This document shows, one piece after another, positions 1 through 9,937 of a DNA stretch of 42,148 nt. Below the pieces are notes generated by a model, which saw only the letters and a list, made by a program, of their open reading frames with translations, did no database searches and was not told where the DNA came from. Numbering within the stretch: the first letter of the stretch is position 1; each line of letters opens with the position of its first letter. The stretch is from the NCBI GenBank assembly GCA_947311495.1, contig CAMZLG010000008.1:1-42148 (forward strand). Reading direction: 5' to 3'. Source of the stretch: an uncultured Zetaproteobacteria bacterium (GTDB taxonomy: Bacteria > Pseudomonadota > Zetaproteobacteria > Mariprofundales > Mariprofundaceae). The translations under genes and the position numbers were made by a program.

Positions 1-2
1 AA

Positions 3-842
3 CCCAAGGGTATATTAAATGTGCCGCAGTTGGCTGAAGATTTAGGACGGTATATCAGCAAGATTGGTAATCCTCTGGTGTTTGTGGATAAACAAAAGCG
101 GATGTGGCTTTATTTTGTGACGGTATCTTATGGCGGTTGGGCAGGTAGCAGTTTAAATCTCATGTTTTCTGATGATTTGGGGCAGTCGTGGGGAAAGCCT
201 AAACGCCTTGTAACTTCTCCTTTCATCAATGTGAGCACATTGGTTCGCAATACCATGTTTGGCATGGAAGATGGTAGTATGCTTTTGCCTGTATATCATG
301 AGTTTGCGGCACAATTTCCTGAGCTGTTGCGCGTTTCAGCTAACGGTGAAGTCATTGAAAAGGTGCGTATGTTTGGTCATGGTGGCGGTATTCAACCATC
401 GCTGGTGCAAGGTAAAGGTGATGAAACCTATGCTTTTATGCGTTCAGGTTCACATACCCTAGATTGGAAGGTGATTCGCCTCAAAAGCCTTGATGAAGGT
501 CAGACATGGCAAGACTTTACCTTGACCGAGCTTCCAAACCCAAATTCAGCGCAAATCGTAGCCAAAGTCGATGACGATTTATGGATTTGGGTGGGCAATC
601 ATAATTCGGAAAACAGACAGGACTTAACCCTTGCTGTAAGCCATGATTTAGAGGGTGAGTGGCAAGTCGTGTATGAGTTTGAACATGGTCAACATAATGA
701 AGCATTTTCATACCCTGCTATCACTCAGGACAAAGATGGTGTGTGGCACTTGCTTTACACCTACAAACGTAAAAACATTAAACATGTGCAGTTTAATCGC
801 GCTTGGCTTCATCAAGTGATGCAACAGGCAGGCATACAATGA
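3..842 (+). CDS. Sialidase/BNR-repeat family protein, 5' truncated by window edge
   Basis: Frame open from base 3 upstream of the listed GTG start; Asp-box-like motifs SDDLGQSWG and SLDEGQTWQ. Confidence 0.7.
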   Translation, partial: PKGILNVPQLAEDLGRYISKIGNPLVFVDKQKRMWLYFVTVSYGGWAGSSLNLMFSDDLGQSWGKPKRLVTSPFINVSTLVRNTMFGMEDGSMLLPVYHEFAAQFPELLRVSANGEVIEKVRMFGHGGGIQPSLVQGKGDETYAFMRSGSHTLDWKVIRLKSLDEGQTWQDFTLTELPNPNSAQIVAKVDDDLWIWVGNHNSENRQDLTLAVSHDLEGEWQVVYEFEHGQHNEAFSYPAITQDKDGVWHLLYTYKRKNIKHVQFNRAWLHQVMQQAGIQ

Positions 843-1399
843 CGGCAGGCTTGACCCTATTTTTCTACTGGCTGCGTTTGGTATGGCTAAGAAAGGTGCG
901 CCCTGATGCAAGTCTTAAGGTAAAGGTGGCATCACTGTTTGTGATTTCCGTTTTTATTGTGTATCCATTCCCGTACAGTCCAGTTTGGTGGTTGCGCGGG
1001 TTAACGGGTGACTTAAGTATTGTGTCTACGGTTTTACTGCTGCTGGCTGTTATCAACATGGTATGGGGAAAAACATGGATGAACCCACAGGAAAATAAGC
1101 TTCTTTTATGGGGTATTGTGTTGCTTGGTTTGTTGTTTTACCCATTGGCTTTGGGCATAGGTCAGATTGACCCATATGCGTGGGGTTATGCGAACCCTTA
1201 TATGATTGGTGGCTTATTGCTTTTAAGTCTATTGGCATATTTGCGCCATTATTATGTGCTTGCAGCAATGTTTGTTGGGGTTGTGCTGGCTTGGGATATG
1301 CAGCTATTGGAGTCTGTAAACATTTGGGATTATTTGCTTGACCCCTTTGTATTCTTTGTCTTTGTTTGGAAGCTGGTCAGATACAGAGGTTGCACATGA
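839..1399 (+). CDS. Polytopic membrane protein of unknown function
   Basis: ATG at 839 overlaps the previous stop (ATGA); several hydrophobic helices. Confidence 0.65.
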   Translation: MTAGLTLFFYWLRLVWLRKVRPDASLKVKVASLFVISVFIVYPFPYSPVWWLRGLTGDLSIVSTVLLLLAVINMVWGKTWMNPQENKLLLWGIVLLGLLFYPLALGIGQIDPYAWGYANPYMIGGLLLLSLLAYLRHYYVLAAMFVGVVLAWDMQLLESVNIWDYLLDPFVFFVFVWKLVRYRGCT

Positions 1400-3321
1400 A
1401 TCAGCGCGTTACGTGGTTTTTTCTACGTTTGTTCAGTGTGTTTTTGCTGTTGTTCCTTTCGCTTCGCCTTGCTTTTTTGTGGATGTATCCTGATACCTTT
1501 TCAGATTTAAGTTTGGGTGATGTGTTTTATGCCATGCTTAAAGGTGCATGGTTTATAGATAGCTCGATTACCATGGTGTTTTTGGGAATCCCCTTTTTAA
1601 TAACATATTTACCTTTACCGTGGTTTAAGAAACAGTGGTATTTAAAGTTGGTGGGTTGGTACGCTTTTATTGTTTTATTTGTGTTTGCCTTGATAGCTAT
1701 TGGTGATTTGCTCTATTTTGGTTTGGTGCATAGGCATACAGGACATGAACTTGCAGCCGCATTGGATACGTCTATGGGCGCAATGTTGGGCATGGTCATT
1801 TCTGCATACTGGTCATACTTTTTGGCATTTGCTGCGGTGATGGTGACATCTGCAAGGCTTTGGCATAAGTATATGATGCCAAATGAGGATATTAAACATT
1901 TGAAAATGAGCTGGCTGCGAATTCCTTTTTTTGTGGTCATGTTTCTTATCATATTGCTAACCATGCGTGGTGGCATTGAAAGCAAACCGATTAAAGCAGT
2001 GTTTGCTTACAACGAAGGCAGCTTGGCGCAAGGGCATTTAACGCTCAATGGTGTATTTGCTACTTTACACAGCCTTTATGCTTCTAAAATGCGTGTACCA
2101 AGCTTTATGCCACAAAAAGATGCGGAAGCCATAGTTCAGGAGATTTATCGCTCCAAGTATGAAACTTATCCCAATCCTGATTATCCGTTGATGCGTGAGC
2201 GCAGTAGTATGTATCCCAAACAACAAAAATTGAATGTGGTTATTCTATTGTTGGAAAGTTGGGACCCTGATTTTATTGATATTACCCGTGAGCTTGCAGG
2301 TAAAAAACCTTACGATGTGACACCCCATTACAATGCACTGGCCAAAAAAGGACGGTTATACACCAATTTCTATGCCAATGGGCAACGCTCTATTGATGGT
2401 ATTGCGGCGGTGATTGCGGGTATTCCGCGTGTACCTGGTGCAGGAGGATTTGGGGAAGGCATTGAGATCAATGGCATAGGTTGGTTGGGTGACATTGCCA
2501 AAAAGCAAGGCTATAGCACTTCGTTTCTTCAAGGTTCATTTCGTCATTCGTTTTATATGGATAAGATTTCACCCTTGTCAGGGTTTGATACTTATTATGG
2601 TTCAGAAGACCTAAAACCCTTACACCCCAATCCACCCAAATCGCATTGGGGCGGTTGGGATTATGATTTATTGATGGCGGGGCATGAACTGTATGCTAAA
2701 ACCAAACAACCGTTTTTGAGTGTGATGTTTTCGGTGAGTACACATACACCGTGGGCATTGCCAGAGCCACGCTTTAAGAAGTTTGATGGCAACTCAGATG
2801 CCGAACGGTTTTTGAATACCATGTATTATACAGATTGGGCATTAGGCAAGTTTTTTGATGCGGTGAAGAAGTCTGACTATGCTAACAATACGATATTTGT
2901 GCTGCTTGCCGACCATGCCAGCGGCAATATGGCGCACCCTGATATGCGTGCGCAGTATCGTATTCCACTTCTGATTCTTGCGCCCAACCTTGAGGCGGGT
3001 CTTGATGATAGGTTGGGTAGCCAAATTGATTTGATTCCCACCATGATAGATTTGGCAGGTTGGAAAAAGAGCCGTTATGCCAGCTTGGGTATGTCATTGG
3101 TGGATGATAGCGTAACACCAAGTGTGATTTTTGGGCGGGATGCCATGACGGGGCGCATAGAAGACAATGGTGCTTTGGTGGTGCGAAGCTTGGACAGGTT
3201 AACATACAGCGAGGGTGAGCCTGAACAAGTGCAAACCGCAGAAACAAGGCTTAAAGCGCAAGTGCAGGTATTGCTCAATGCTTGGCAGCATAATCGACTT
3301 ATGCAGGTAGATGATGAGTAA
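1396..3321 (+). CDS. LTA synthase-type sulfatase / phosphoglycerol transferase membrane protein
   Basis: N-terminal TM helices; sulfatase core VVILLLESWDPD, FYANGQRSIDG, VSTHTPW, FVLLADHA; ATGA overlap at 1396. Confidence 0.8.
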   Translation: MNQRVTWFFLRLFSVFLLLFLSLRLAFLWMYPDTFSDLSLGDVFYAMLKGAWFIDSSITMVFLGIPFLITYLPLPWFKKQWYLKLVGWYAFIVLFVFALIAIGDLLYFGLVHRHTGHELAAALDTSMGAMLGMVISAYWSYFLAFAAVMVTSARLWHKYMMPNEDIKHLKMSWLRIPFFVVMFLIILLTMRGGIESKPIKAVFAYNEGSLAQGHLTLNGVFATLHSLYASKMRVPSFMPQKDAEAIVQEIYRSKYETYPNPDYPLMRERSSMYPKQQKLNVVILLLESWDPDFIDITRELAGKKPYDVTPHYNALAKKGRLYTNFYANGQRSIDGIAAVIAGIPRVPGAGGFGEGIEINGIGWLGDIAKKQGYSTSFLQGSFRHSFYMDKISPLSGFDTYYGSEDLKPLHPNPPKSHWGGWDYDLLMAGHELYAKTKQPFLSVMFSVSTHTPWALPEPRFKKFDGNSDAERFLNTMYYTDWALGKFFDAVKKSDYANNTIFVLLADHASGNMAHPDMRAQYRIPLLILAPNLEAGLDDRLGSQIDLIPTMIDLAGWKKSRYASLGMSLVDDSVTPSVIFGRDAMTGRIEDNGALVVRSLDRLTYSEGEPEQVQTAETRLKAQVQVLLNAWQHNRLMQVDDE

Positions 3322-4426
3322 GCAGCTTAAAGTTATGGAGCTGTGCTGCTCACCCCATAAAGGCGGTTTGGAGCTTTATGTTGCAGATATTTGCAATCGT
3401 TTATCCAGTGAGCTTGATGTTGTGGCGGTGATTGCACCAAGTTCGCAACTGCAAACACGTATTCATGTGCCTATGCTGACTTTAGCGAAGGCGGTTCATT
3501 ATTTGCCATTGCTGGCTGCGATAAAATTAGCAAACATGATAGACAAGCAACACGTTCAAGTATTGCATATCCATTGGGCGAAAGATTTGGCAGTGGCTGT
3601 GTTGGCAAAGCTGCTGTCCAAACAAAAACCCAAGTTGGTCATGACCAGGCATATGAAGTTTCCAGCCATGAAAGATGGAGTATTGCATCGGTTTTTGTAT
3701 AAACATATCGACCACATGATTGCCATTACCCAAACCATGGCAGATGATTTGCAGCGGTTTATAGCAGATGATATTCAACCCGATATTTCAGTGAATTATT
3801 TGGGTGTAGAGCGGGTGGATAAGCAAGATGAAATGTTGGTGCGACAAGTGCGTGAACAATATGATGCTGAGGGTAATAGTTTTTTAATCGCTCTGGTGGG
3901 GCGCATTGATTATGATAAAGGGCATGAGTTTTTATTGGCGGCACTTAAGATTGCTAAAGATAAGGGCTTGCCCTTCAAAGCTTTGATTGTTGGGCATCCT
4001 ATGCAGGAAAGTTACTTGAATAGTTTGAAGCAAAAGGTAGTGGATGCAGGGCTTGAGCAACACATGATATTTACAGGCTTTGTGGATAATCCATCTGCCT
4101 TGATGCAAGCTTGTGATGTATTGGTTTTGGCAACGATTGAGGAAACCTTTGGTTTGGTATTGATTGAAGCCATGAGTGTGGGTGTGCCAGTGATTGGTAG
4201 TGACCGTGGTGGTGTGCCTGAAATTATAAGCCACCAAGAAACAGGTTTATTGTTTGAATCCACGAATGCTCAAAGTTTGTTTGATGCGCTGAATGTGTTG
4301 TATCAATCCCCTGAAATAGCCAAAGCCTATGCAGACAGGGCATTGGAAGTGGTGCAGGATAAGTTTAATGCCGACAAACATGTACAGAGGCTGGTGCAAA
4401 CATTAAAGGAGGTGGCTGATGCCTGA
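3311..4426 (+). CDS. Glycosyltransferase family 4
   Basis: GT4 motifs: VGRIDYDKGHE, EETFGLVLIEAMSVGVPVIGSDRGGVPEII. Confidence 0.85.
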   Translation: MMSKQLKVMELCCSPHKGGLELYVADICNRLSSELDVVAVIAPSSQLQTRIHVPMLTLAKAVHYLPLLAAIKLANMIDKQHVQVLHIHWAKDLAVAVLAKLLSKQKPKLVMTRHMKFPAMKDGVLHRFLYKHIDHMIAITQTMADDLQRFIADDIQPDISVNYLGVERVDKQDEMLVRQVREQYDAEGNSFLIALVGRIDYDKGHEFLLAALKIAKDKGLPFKALIVGHPMQESYLNSLKQKVVDAGLEQHMIFTGFVDNPSALMQACDVLVLATIEETFGLVLIEAMSVGVPVIGSDRGGVPEIISHQETGLLFESTNAQSLFDALNVLYQSPEIAKAYADRALEVVQDKFNADKHVQRLVQTLKEVADA

Positions 4427-5168
4427 TATATCGGTGGTGATGATTACCAAAAATGCCGAGCGTAAGCTGGAGCCATGCCTTGCTTCATTAAGCAGCTTTC
4501 CTGAGGTGGTGATTTACGATAATGGGTCAACGGATAACACCTTAGACATCGCAGCAAAGTTTGCCAATGTGAAGATTTTTGAAGGTGAGTTCTTCGGCTT
4601 TGGCGAAACCAAGAAGCATGCATCCACACTTGCCAGTCACGATTGGATTTTTTCTTTGGATGCCGATGAAGTGGTATCGACTGAATTAGCCAAGGAACTA
4701 CAACATATCAACTTGGACAAACAAACTTGTTATCAAGTGCGCCGAGATAACTATTATCGGGGTAAACTTATCCAATGTTGTGGCTGGTATCCTGAATATA
4801 TAGTGCGCTTGTATAATCGCACGCAAACTAATTTTTCTCATGCCAAGGTGCATGAAACCATTGAAACCAAGGGTTTTAATATTGAGAAATTAGATTCGCC
4901 GATTGAACACTATTCTTTTGATTCTGTGGCAGACTTTCTGGTCAAGATTCAAAGTTATTCAGAGATTTATGCCACTGATATGCAGGGTAAGAAGCATGTT
5001 TCAATCGTTGCAGGTGTAGGACGAGGCTTGTTTGCCTTTATCAAGAGCTATTTTTTTCGCAAAGGTATATTCTGTGGGTTTGAAGGATTTGTGATTGCCT
5101 TTTTTCACGGCTTGGGCACAACGGTGAAATACTTAAAACTGCATGAGAAAAACAACCCTAAGTCGTAA
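4419..5168 (+). CDS. Glycosyltransferase family 2 (WaaE/KdtX-like)
   Basis: ISVVMITKNAERKLEPCLASL, IYDNGSTDNT, FSLDADEVV. Confidence 0.85.
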   Translation: MPDISVVMITKNAERKLEPCLASLSSFPEVVIYDNGSTDNTLDIAAKFANVKIFEGEFFGFGETKKHASTLASHDWIFSLDADEVVSTELAKELQHINLDKQTCYQVRRDNYYRGKLIQCCGWYPEYIVRLYNRTQTNFSHAKVHETIETKGFNIEKLDSPIEHYSFDSVADFLVKIQSYSEIYATDMQGKKHVSIVAGVGRGLFAFIKSYFFRKGIFCGFEGFVIAFFHGLGTTVKYLKLHEKNNPKS

Positions 5169-6111
5169 GATTTTTTGCTAGTTCTTTTAAGTCATTTTTA
5201 ACTGTTTTAAACATGGCATGTCGTGCTTTTATATCTTGCGGCAGCATATAGTTGTGTTGCAAGCTTTCATCGCCAATACCTTTCCAGCGTTTGCTGGATG
5301 CAAATAATGAATCCGCAAAAAAAGTCATGGTGGGTGTGCCAACGGCGGATGCAAGATGAAATGTGCCTGTGGATGTGCTGATAAACAGTGAAAACGATGC
5401 AATCAAGGCGGCGAAATCAGCCACAGAACCTTTGGAGACAAAAGTTTGCGCTTCTAAGCTCCCTTTGTTTTTCTCAAATGCCTTTAAAAAATTGTCATCA
5501 CCTGGTCCAAAAGTGAAGATGATTTGGATATTTGGGTTATCTTCTATGCTTTTTGACAGTTCGATGTATTCATCAACAGTCAAGTTGGCATCGGATGAGC
5601 CACCAAAACCGGGGTGAAAGGCGATAATCTTTTTATCTTGCTCTCTAATGTTGGGTTTCAATTGAAGTAAAGGTTGGCGATAATCGGTGTTTATATCATG
5701 AAATATGCTTTGGATTAAAGCCATATTATACTCAAACTCTGCCATCTTCACTTGTGAGCGGCGTTGAATAACTCGTTGGTTGTAAAAGACTTGAGCAATT
5801 TTGGTGGCTGGTGCTATGCGTTTGGGAATGCGAGCAAGCCATTGCGCTACTGCAACACGCGTGTTGGAGAATAGGGTAAAGGATAGGTCAAACTGATGTT
5901 GCTTGAGTGTTTTGGCGAGTTGGGTGGTGCTTTGCCCAGTATCAACAATCACATCATCAATAAAGTCACAAGCCTCAGCGATGCTTTGATTGATAGGACA
6001 AATCAATACGGTGATACGACAATCAGGTAAGTGTTGTTTGAGTATATAACAAGTGGGTAGGGCGGTGATAAAATCACCAATTTTATCATTGCGGAGGATT
6101 AGTATATTCAT
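5158..6111 (-). CDS. Heptosyltransferase-type glycosyltransferase family 9
   Basis: MNILILRNDKIGDFITALPT start; C-terminal FISTSTGTFHLASAVGTPTMTFFADS. Confidence 0.85.
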   Translation of the reverse strand: MNILILRNDKIGDFITALPTCYILKQHLPDCRITVLICPINQSIAEACDFIDDVIVDTGQSTTQLAKTLKQHQFDLSFTLFSNTRVAVAQWLARIPKRIAPATKIAQVFYNQRVIQRRSQVKMAEFEYNMALIQSIFHDINTDYRQPLLQLKPNIREQDKKIIAFHPGFGGSSDANLTVDEYIELSKSIEDNPNIQIIFTFGPGDDNFLKAFEKNKGSLEAQTFVSKGSVADFAALIASFSLFISTSTGTFHLASAVGTPTMTFFADSLFASSKRWKGIGDESLQHNYMLPQDIKARHAMFKTVKNDLKELAKNLTT

Positions 6112-7382
6112 ACCTGCTTATTTTTTCGCGTTTGACTTAGCCCAAACCCTAAAACAACTATAGCGAATAGGGTTGAATAGTGTGTATTTAAGCTAGGCTC
6201 CGTCAGACCATGCAAAATGACGCTAACCCCACTGGCTGTAACCAAGTAAGCATTCATCGTATCTGCTTGCCAGTCCTTCCTCCAGCCTGTTCGGACCCAA
6301 TGGAAGCATAAGTAAAGTAAAGCCAATAAACCTAAAGGGCCCCAGCGGGATAAAGCAAATAAGAATTCATGATGAGGGTGACCATAAAAAACAGATTTAT
6401 TGTTTTCAGGTATTTTCAAGGAAGCAACTTTATTCGTTTGAATAATTTTTTTTACAGCATTAGGATAACCTGCAGTGCCCACACCAAAATAAGGGTTTTC
6501 TTTCCAAATGTCCCAACTAACAGCCCATATTTTTAAGCGAATATCTGCTCGTTCCCAATTTCCTTCGTATAAAGCTGAAACACCATCAATGGTTTTAATA
6601 ATTTTATCTTTGACTGGAGAATAACTAAAGACGAAAATACTAATAACAAACATGAGTATGCTGAAAGTAATGAGTTTTAATTTCCACTGCTTTGAAAAAG
6701 TCACCTTGAATAATACGAGAGAAAGACAAGCTATAGTTGTAATATAACCACTTCTTCCTTGTGCCATAAACACTGCAACGAGCGCATATAGAGCAATGGC
6801 ATAACAAATGATTTTCCATGTTTTGGGTAGCTGTGGTGCAATGATAATGAGTGAACCTATCCAAATGCCATAAATAAAACCAAATGATAAATGTCCAATA
6901 AATCCTGCTGCATCTAATTGGTTACTTCCTAAGGCATGGATAGTGACGATTCCATTATACTGAAGCGTTGTTAAAATGAGGTGGGTAAAGAGGGATAAAG
7001 AAACAATAATAAAAGCATGCTTTCGTAGTGAGGCATTATAATAAGTTAGGCCGATAATGATTGGAATGAAAAGCCAAAGGATTTGTTTCCCCATTTTATG
7101 AATGGCTAAGCTATCCATGGGACCCCAGAGCGAGCCGATAAAGTTCAAACCGATGATGAGCAATATGCCAATGGTAATATGTCGGTAGTCACGCCAACAT
7201 ATTAACCACCCTTGTTTAAAGATATCTCGGTAAAATAAAGCGGTGAGAAGTAGAAGTGCAAAAAAGAAGTTACTTGCAGCAATAAGGTATGGGAAAAAAA
7301 ATAAACCCACTAGTAAAAAAAAGGAAGCCAGCTTTATAGCTAAAGCTGGCACAGTTGTTTGTTGTGCAAAAGAAGGTGTCAT
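6108..7382 (-). CDS. O-antigen ligase family protein (WaaL-like)
   Basis: Multi-TM; large loop with YFGVGTAGYPN and HPHHEFLFALSRWGPLGLLALL. Confidence 0.8.
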   Translation of the reverse strand: MTPSFAQQTTVPALAIKLASFFLLVGLFFFPYLIAASNFFFALLLLTALFYRDIFKQGWLICWRDYRHITIGILLIIGLNFIGSLWGPMDSLAIHKMGKQILWLFIPIIIGLTYYNASLRKHAFIIVSLSLFTHLILTTLQYNGIVTIHALGSNQLDAAGFIGHLSFGFIYGIWIGSLIIIAPQLPKTWKIICYAIALYALVAVFMAQGRSGYITTIACLSLVLFKVTFSKQWKLKLITFSILMFVISIFVFSYSPVKDKIIKTIDGVSALYEGNWERADIRLKIWAVSWDIWKENPYFGVGTAGYPNAVKKIIQTNKVASLKIPENNKSVFYGHPHHEFLFALSRWGPLGLLALLYLCFHWVRTGWRKDWQADTMNAYLVTASGVSVILHGLTEPSLNTHYSTLFAIVVLGFGLSQTRKNKQV

Positions 7383-7391
7383 GTGTTGTGT

Positions 7392-8003
7392 TTATTTTTC
7401 AATAAACAATTCAATACGGCGATTTAAAGCGCGACCTTCTTTTGTATCATTACTGGCAACAGGCTCGACATGAGCTCTACCGGCAACTTCTATATTTTCA
7501 GCGGGGAAACCTGCGCCCCAAATGAGGAAGCGGGCAACTTCTCCTGCGCGTCGTGCAGACAAATCCCAGTTGTCCGAGAATTTATCGCGCAAACTGCGTG
7601 ATACGGGCAAGTTATCTGTATGGCCAACGATACGGAGCTTGTTCTGACCATCCAAGCTAGCAACCATTTTGCGCAATATATCGGCTGCACCTTCTTGATC
7701 AATGTCAAACGAGCCACTTGGAAATAAAATATCTTGCTGCATGGTCACTTTAATGATTCCCGTTTGTGCATTTTGCTCAATTAATATCTGTTTGTCTTGA
7801 ATTTCTTGTTCAAGTTGTGATTCGAGTTCGCGAACAGACTTGCTTAAGGATTTACGCTCTTGTTTTAACTGTTTATTTTCTTGTTCAAGTTGGGATGCTT
7901 TATCAGCGCGGGCTTGAAGGACTTGCAAGTCTTCTTTGCTAATATTTTGGCAGCCTGCTAAAATAAAAAGAGTCAACAATGATAGAAAAAAACGTTGTAA
8001 CAT
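7392..8003 (-). CDS. OmpA-family peptidoglycan-binding lipoprotein with coiled coil
   Basis: Lipobox LAGC; OmpA motif IVGHTDNLPVS...NWDLSARRAGEVARFL...NRRIELFIEK. Confidence 0.85.
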   Translation of the reverse strand: MLQRFFLSLLTLFILAGCQNISKEDLQVLQARADKASQLEQENKQLKQERKSLSKSVRELESQLEQEIQDKQILIEQNAQTGIIKVTMQQDILFPSGSFDIDQEGAADILRKMVASLDGQNKLRIVGHTDNLPVSRSLRDKFSDNWDLSARRAGEVARFLIWGAGFPAENIEVAGRAHVEPVASNDTKEGRALNRRIELFIEK

Positions 8004-8078
8004 GGGTATACCTCAGTTTCGCGAATACGCGGAATGATTAAGTCTATTCAGCAAAGGCTGCTTGTCTAGTTATAAACA

Positions 8079-9923
8079 TTAGGGGTGTGCGGTTTTATTT
8101 CGCTGTTGTTGCAAGAATAAAGCATGAGCACGTTGTTGATTCTGCTTCGCCATTTCAAAATCAGGCGCAATAAGAATAGCACGTAGAAATGCTTGTTCAG
8201 CTTCGTTAAAATGTCCAGACATCATATGTGCTGCACCCAACATATTAAGTGCAGGTGGATTGTAGGGGTAAAAAGTTTCAAATTCCCGAAAATATTTTGC
8301 GCTTTCAGCATACTTTTTTTGTTTGTATGTGACTTGACCCAAACCAAACACAGCACGAAAGTTTTCTTTATCCCAGCCGTATGCCTTTTGATAAAAATCT
8401 GCTTCATATGTGGGGTAACGCATGTATGTCATGGCTTGCCCAGCATACCACTCAGATATCACCCAGCGTATGGGCCAAATGCTAAGTATAAGTATGGTGA
8501 TGAGTGTGACAGTTGCTAAGGGTTTCGCAGGTAAGTGCCAAACATGTTGGTTTGTATCTCCTTTTGTGTTGAGATAACCCCACCAGCTACCGCCAAGCAA
8601 GGCGAAAACAAACATGCTTGCAGGGTTGAAGAACACATGGTTAAACATGGCATCAAAAATAGCTGCTGATACAGCCGTTAAACCTGATAATACAAAACCA
8701 TCAAGCTTGTGCCAAAGGTGACGGGCTAGCCTCCACCAGAAGAGCAAGAGTAGCCCCATGAAAATGAGCATGGCGGGAATACCATTTTGTGAAGCGATTT
8801 GTAGTACGACATTATGAGGGTTGGTGGTAAATGTTTTTGTGCTACTTAATGCATCTCGGAAGTCGGGATAGCGGTTACTGTAACTTGGGTAAACCCAAGC
8901 GAAGTTGCCTGTGCCTTGACCCAGTAATGGTGCATCTAAAGTCATGGCAGTTGTGGACGCAAAAATATTTGTTCTTGCACCCAGCAATGGGGATAACTCA
9001 ACCCACATATCTACCAATGGAGGCTGCAATACTTGGGGTGTAAGCACTTTTTTTCCTTTGCCTGATGCTGCTTGTCCTGCCGTTGCGGAGACACGAGCAA
9101 GATCGCGATAATGGTAAGGCAAAGCATTATAGGTTAACCATGCTGCAATCAGTGTGCTGAATATAAGAATCAATGGTAAAGGATTTGATAGGCTTGTTTT
9201 TAACCATGTTTGTCTATGCTTTATGATGAAAAAAATTAGGAAAACACTGCCCACAAATAAGCCGCCAAGCGCACCACGCGAACTAGCAACCAATAAAATA
9301 GCAATAATTGTGGTGATTGAGAACCAGTTGAGCACTCGAAGAATAGGGTTCTTCACAGCAATCAAAACCCACATGAGGAAAGGCAACAGCATAATCAATA
9401 CATCACCCGTAAAGTTAATATGTCCTATGGGTGAGAAGAGTACAGCGATGTTGTAATTGGGTTTGCCGTAATCCAAAATATAACTTTCCCAATAGCGCAG
9501 AGAAAAGACAAACGACCCAATGGACACACTCCAAATAAGCATGGTTTGCCATTTGGTTTCATGTTTGATTGCCCAAGCAGATGTGACAAAGATAACAGCG
9601 CAAAAGAACCAAAAGGCGAAACGAATTATGCCTTCTGTCATATTGGGTCCAATAAAAATGCCAATGGCGAGAATGGTTAAATAGGTTAGTAAAAGAAGAA
9701 AAGGTAGTGTTGGGTTTGTAATGTCTAAAGGACCCTTTCGCTTAAACCAAAGCCAAAATGCTGCAAGCCCCATCCATAAAGCACAGGCTGAAAGTATCGC
9801 CCATTTGGGCTCCTCATTGGGTGCAATAAAGGGGAAAATACGCAAGTTTATCATCCACGGAAATGTAAATAGTGGGGCGATAAGCACTAGCCAAGGTGAA
9901 TTGAAGAAGCTTTTGTTTATCAT
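8079..9923 (-). CDS. O-antigen ligase/polymerase (Wzy_C) with C-terminal TPR-like region
   Basis: Multi-TM; LGQGTGNFAWVYPSY and NPHNVVLQIASQNGIPAMLIF; C-terminal TPR-like repeats. Confidence 0.8.
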   Translation of the reverse strand: MINKSFFNSPWLVLIAPLFTFPWMINLRIFPFIAPNEEPKWAILSACALWMGLAAFWLWFKRKGPLDITNPTLPFLLLLTYLTILAIGIFIGPNMTEGIIRFAFWFFCAVIFVTSAWAIKHETKWQTMLIWSVSIGSFVFSLRYWESYILDYGKPNYNIAVLFSPIGHINFTGDVLIMLLPFLMWVLIAVKNPILRVLNWFSITTIIAILLVASSRGALGGLFVGSVFLIFFIIKHRQTWLKTSLSNPLPLILIFSTLIAAWLTYNALPYHYRDLARVSATAGQAASGKGKKVLTPQVLQPPLVDMWVELSPLLGARTNIFASTTAMTLDAPLLGQGTGNFAWVYPSYSNRYPDFRDALSSTKTFTTNPHNVVLQIASQNGIPAMLIFMGLLLLFWWRLARHLWHKLDGFVLSGLTAVSAAIFDAMFNHVFFNPASMFVFALLGGSWWGYLNTKGDTNQHVWHLPAKPLATVTLITILILSIWPIRWVISEWYAGQAMTYMRYPTYEADFYQKAYGWDKENFRAVFGLGQVTYKQKKYAESAKYFREFETFYPYNPPALNMLGAAHMMSGHFNEAEQAFLRAILIAPDFEMAKQNQQRAHALFLQQQRNKTAHP

Positions 9924-9937
9924 TTTATTTGAGTATT

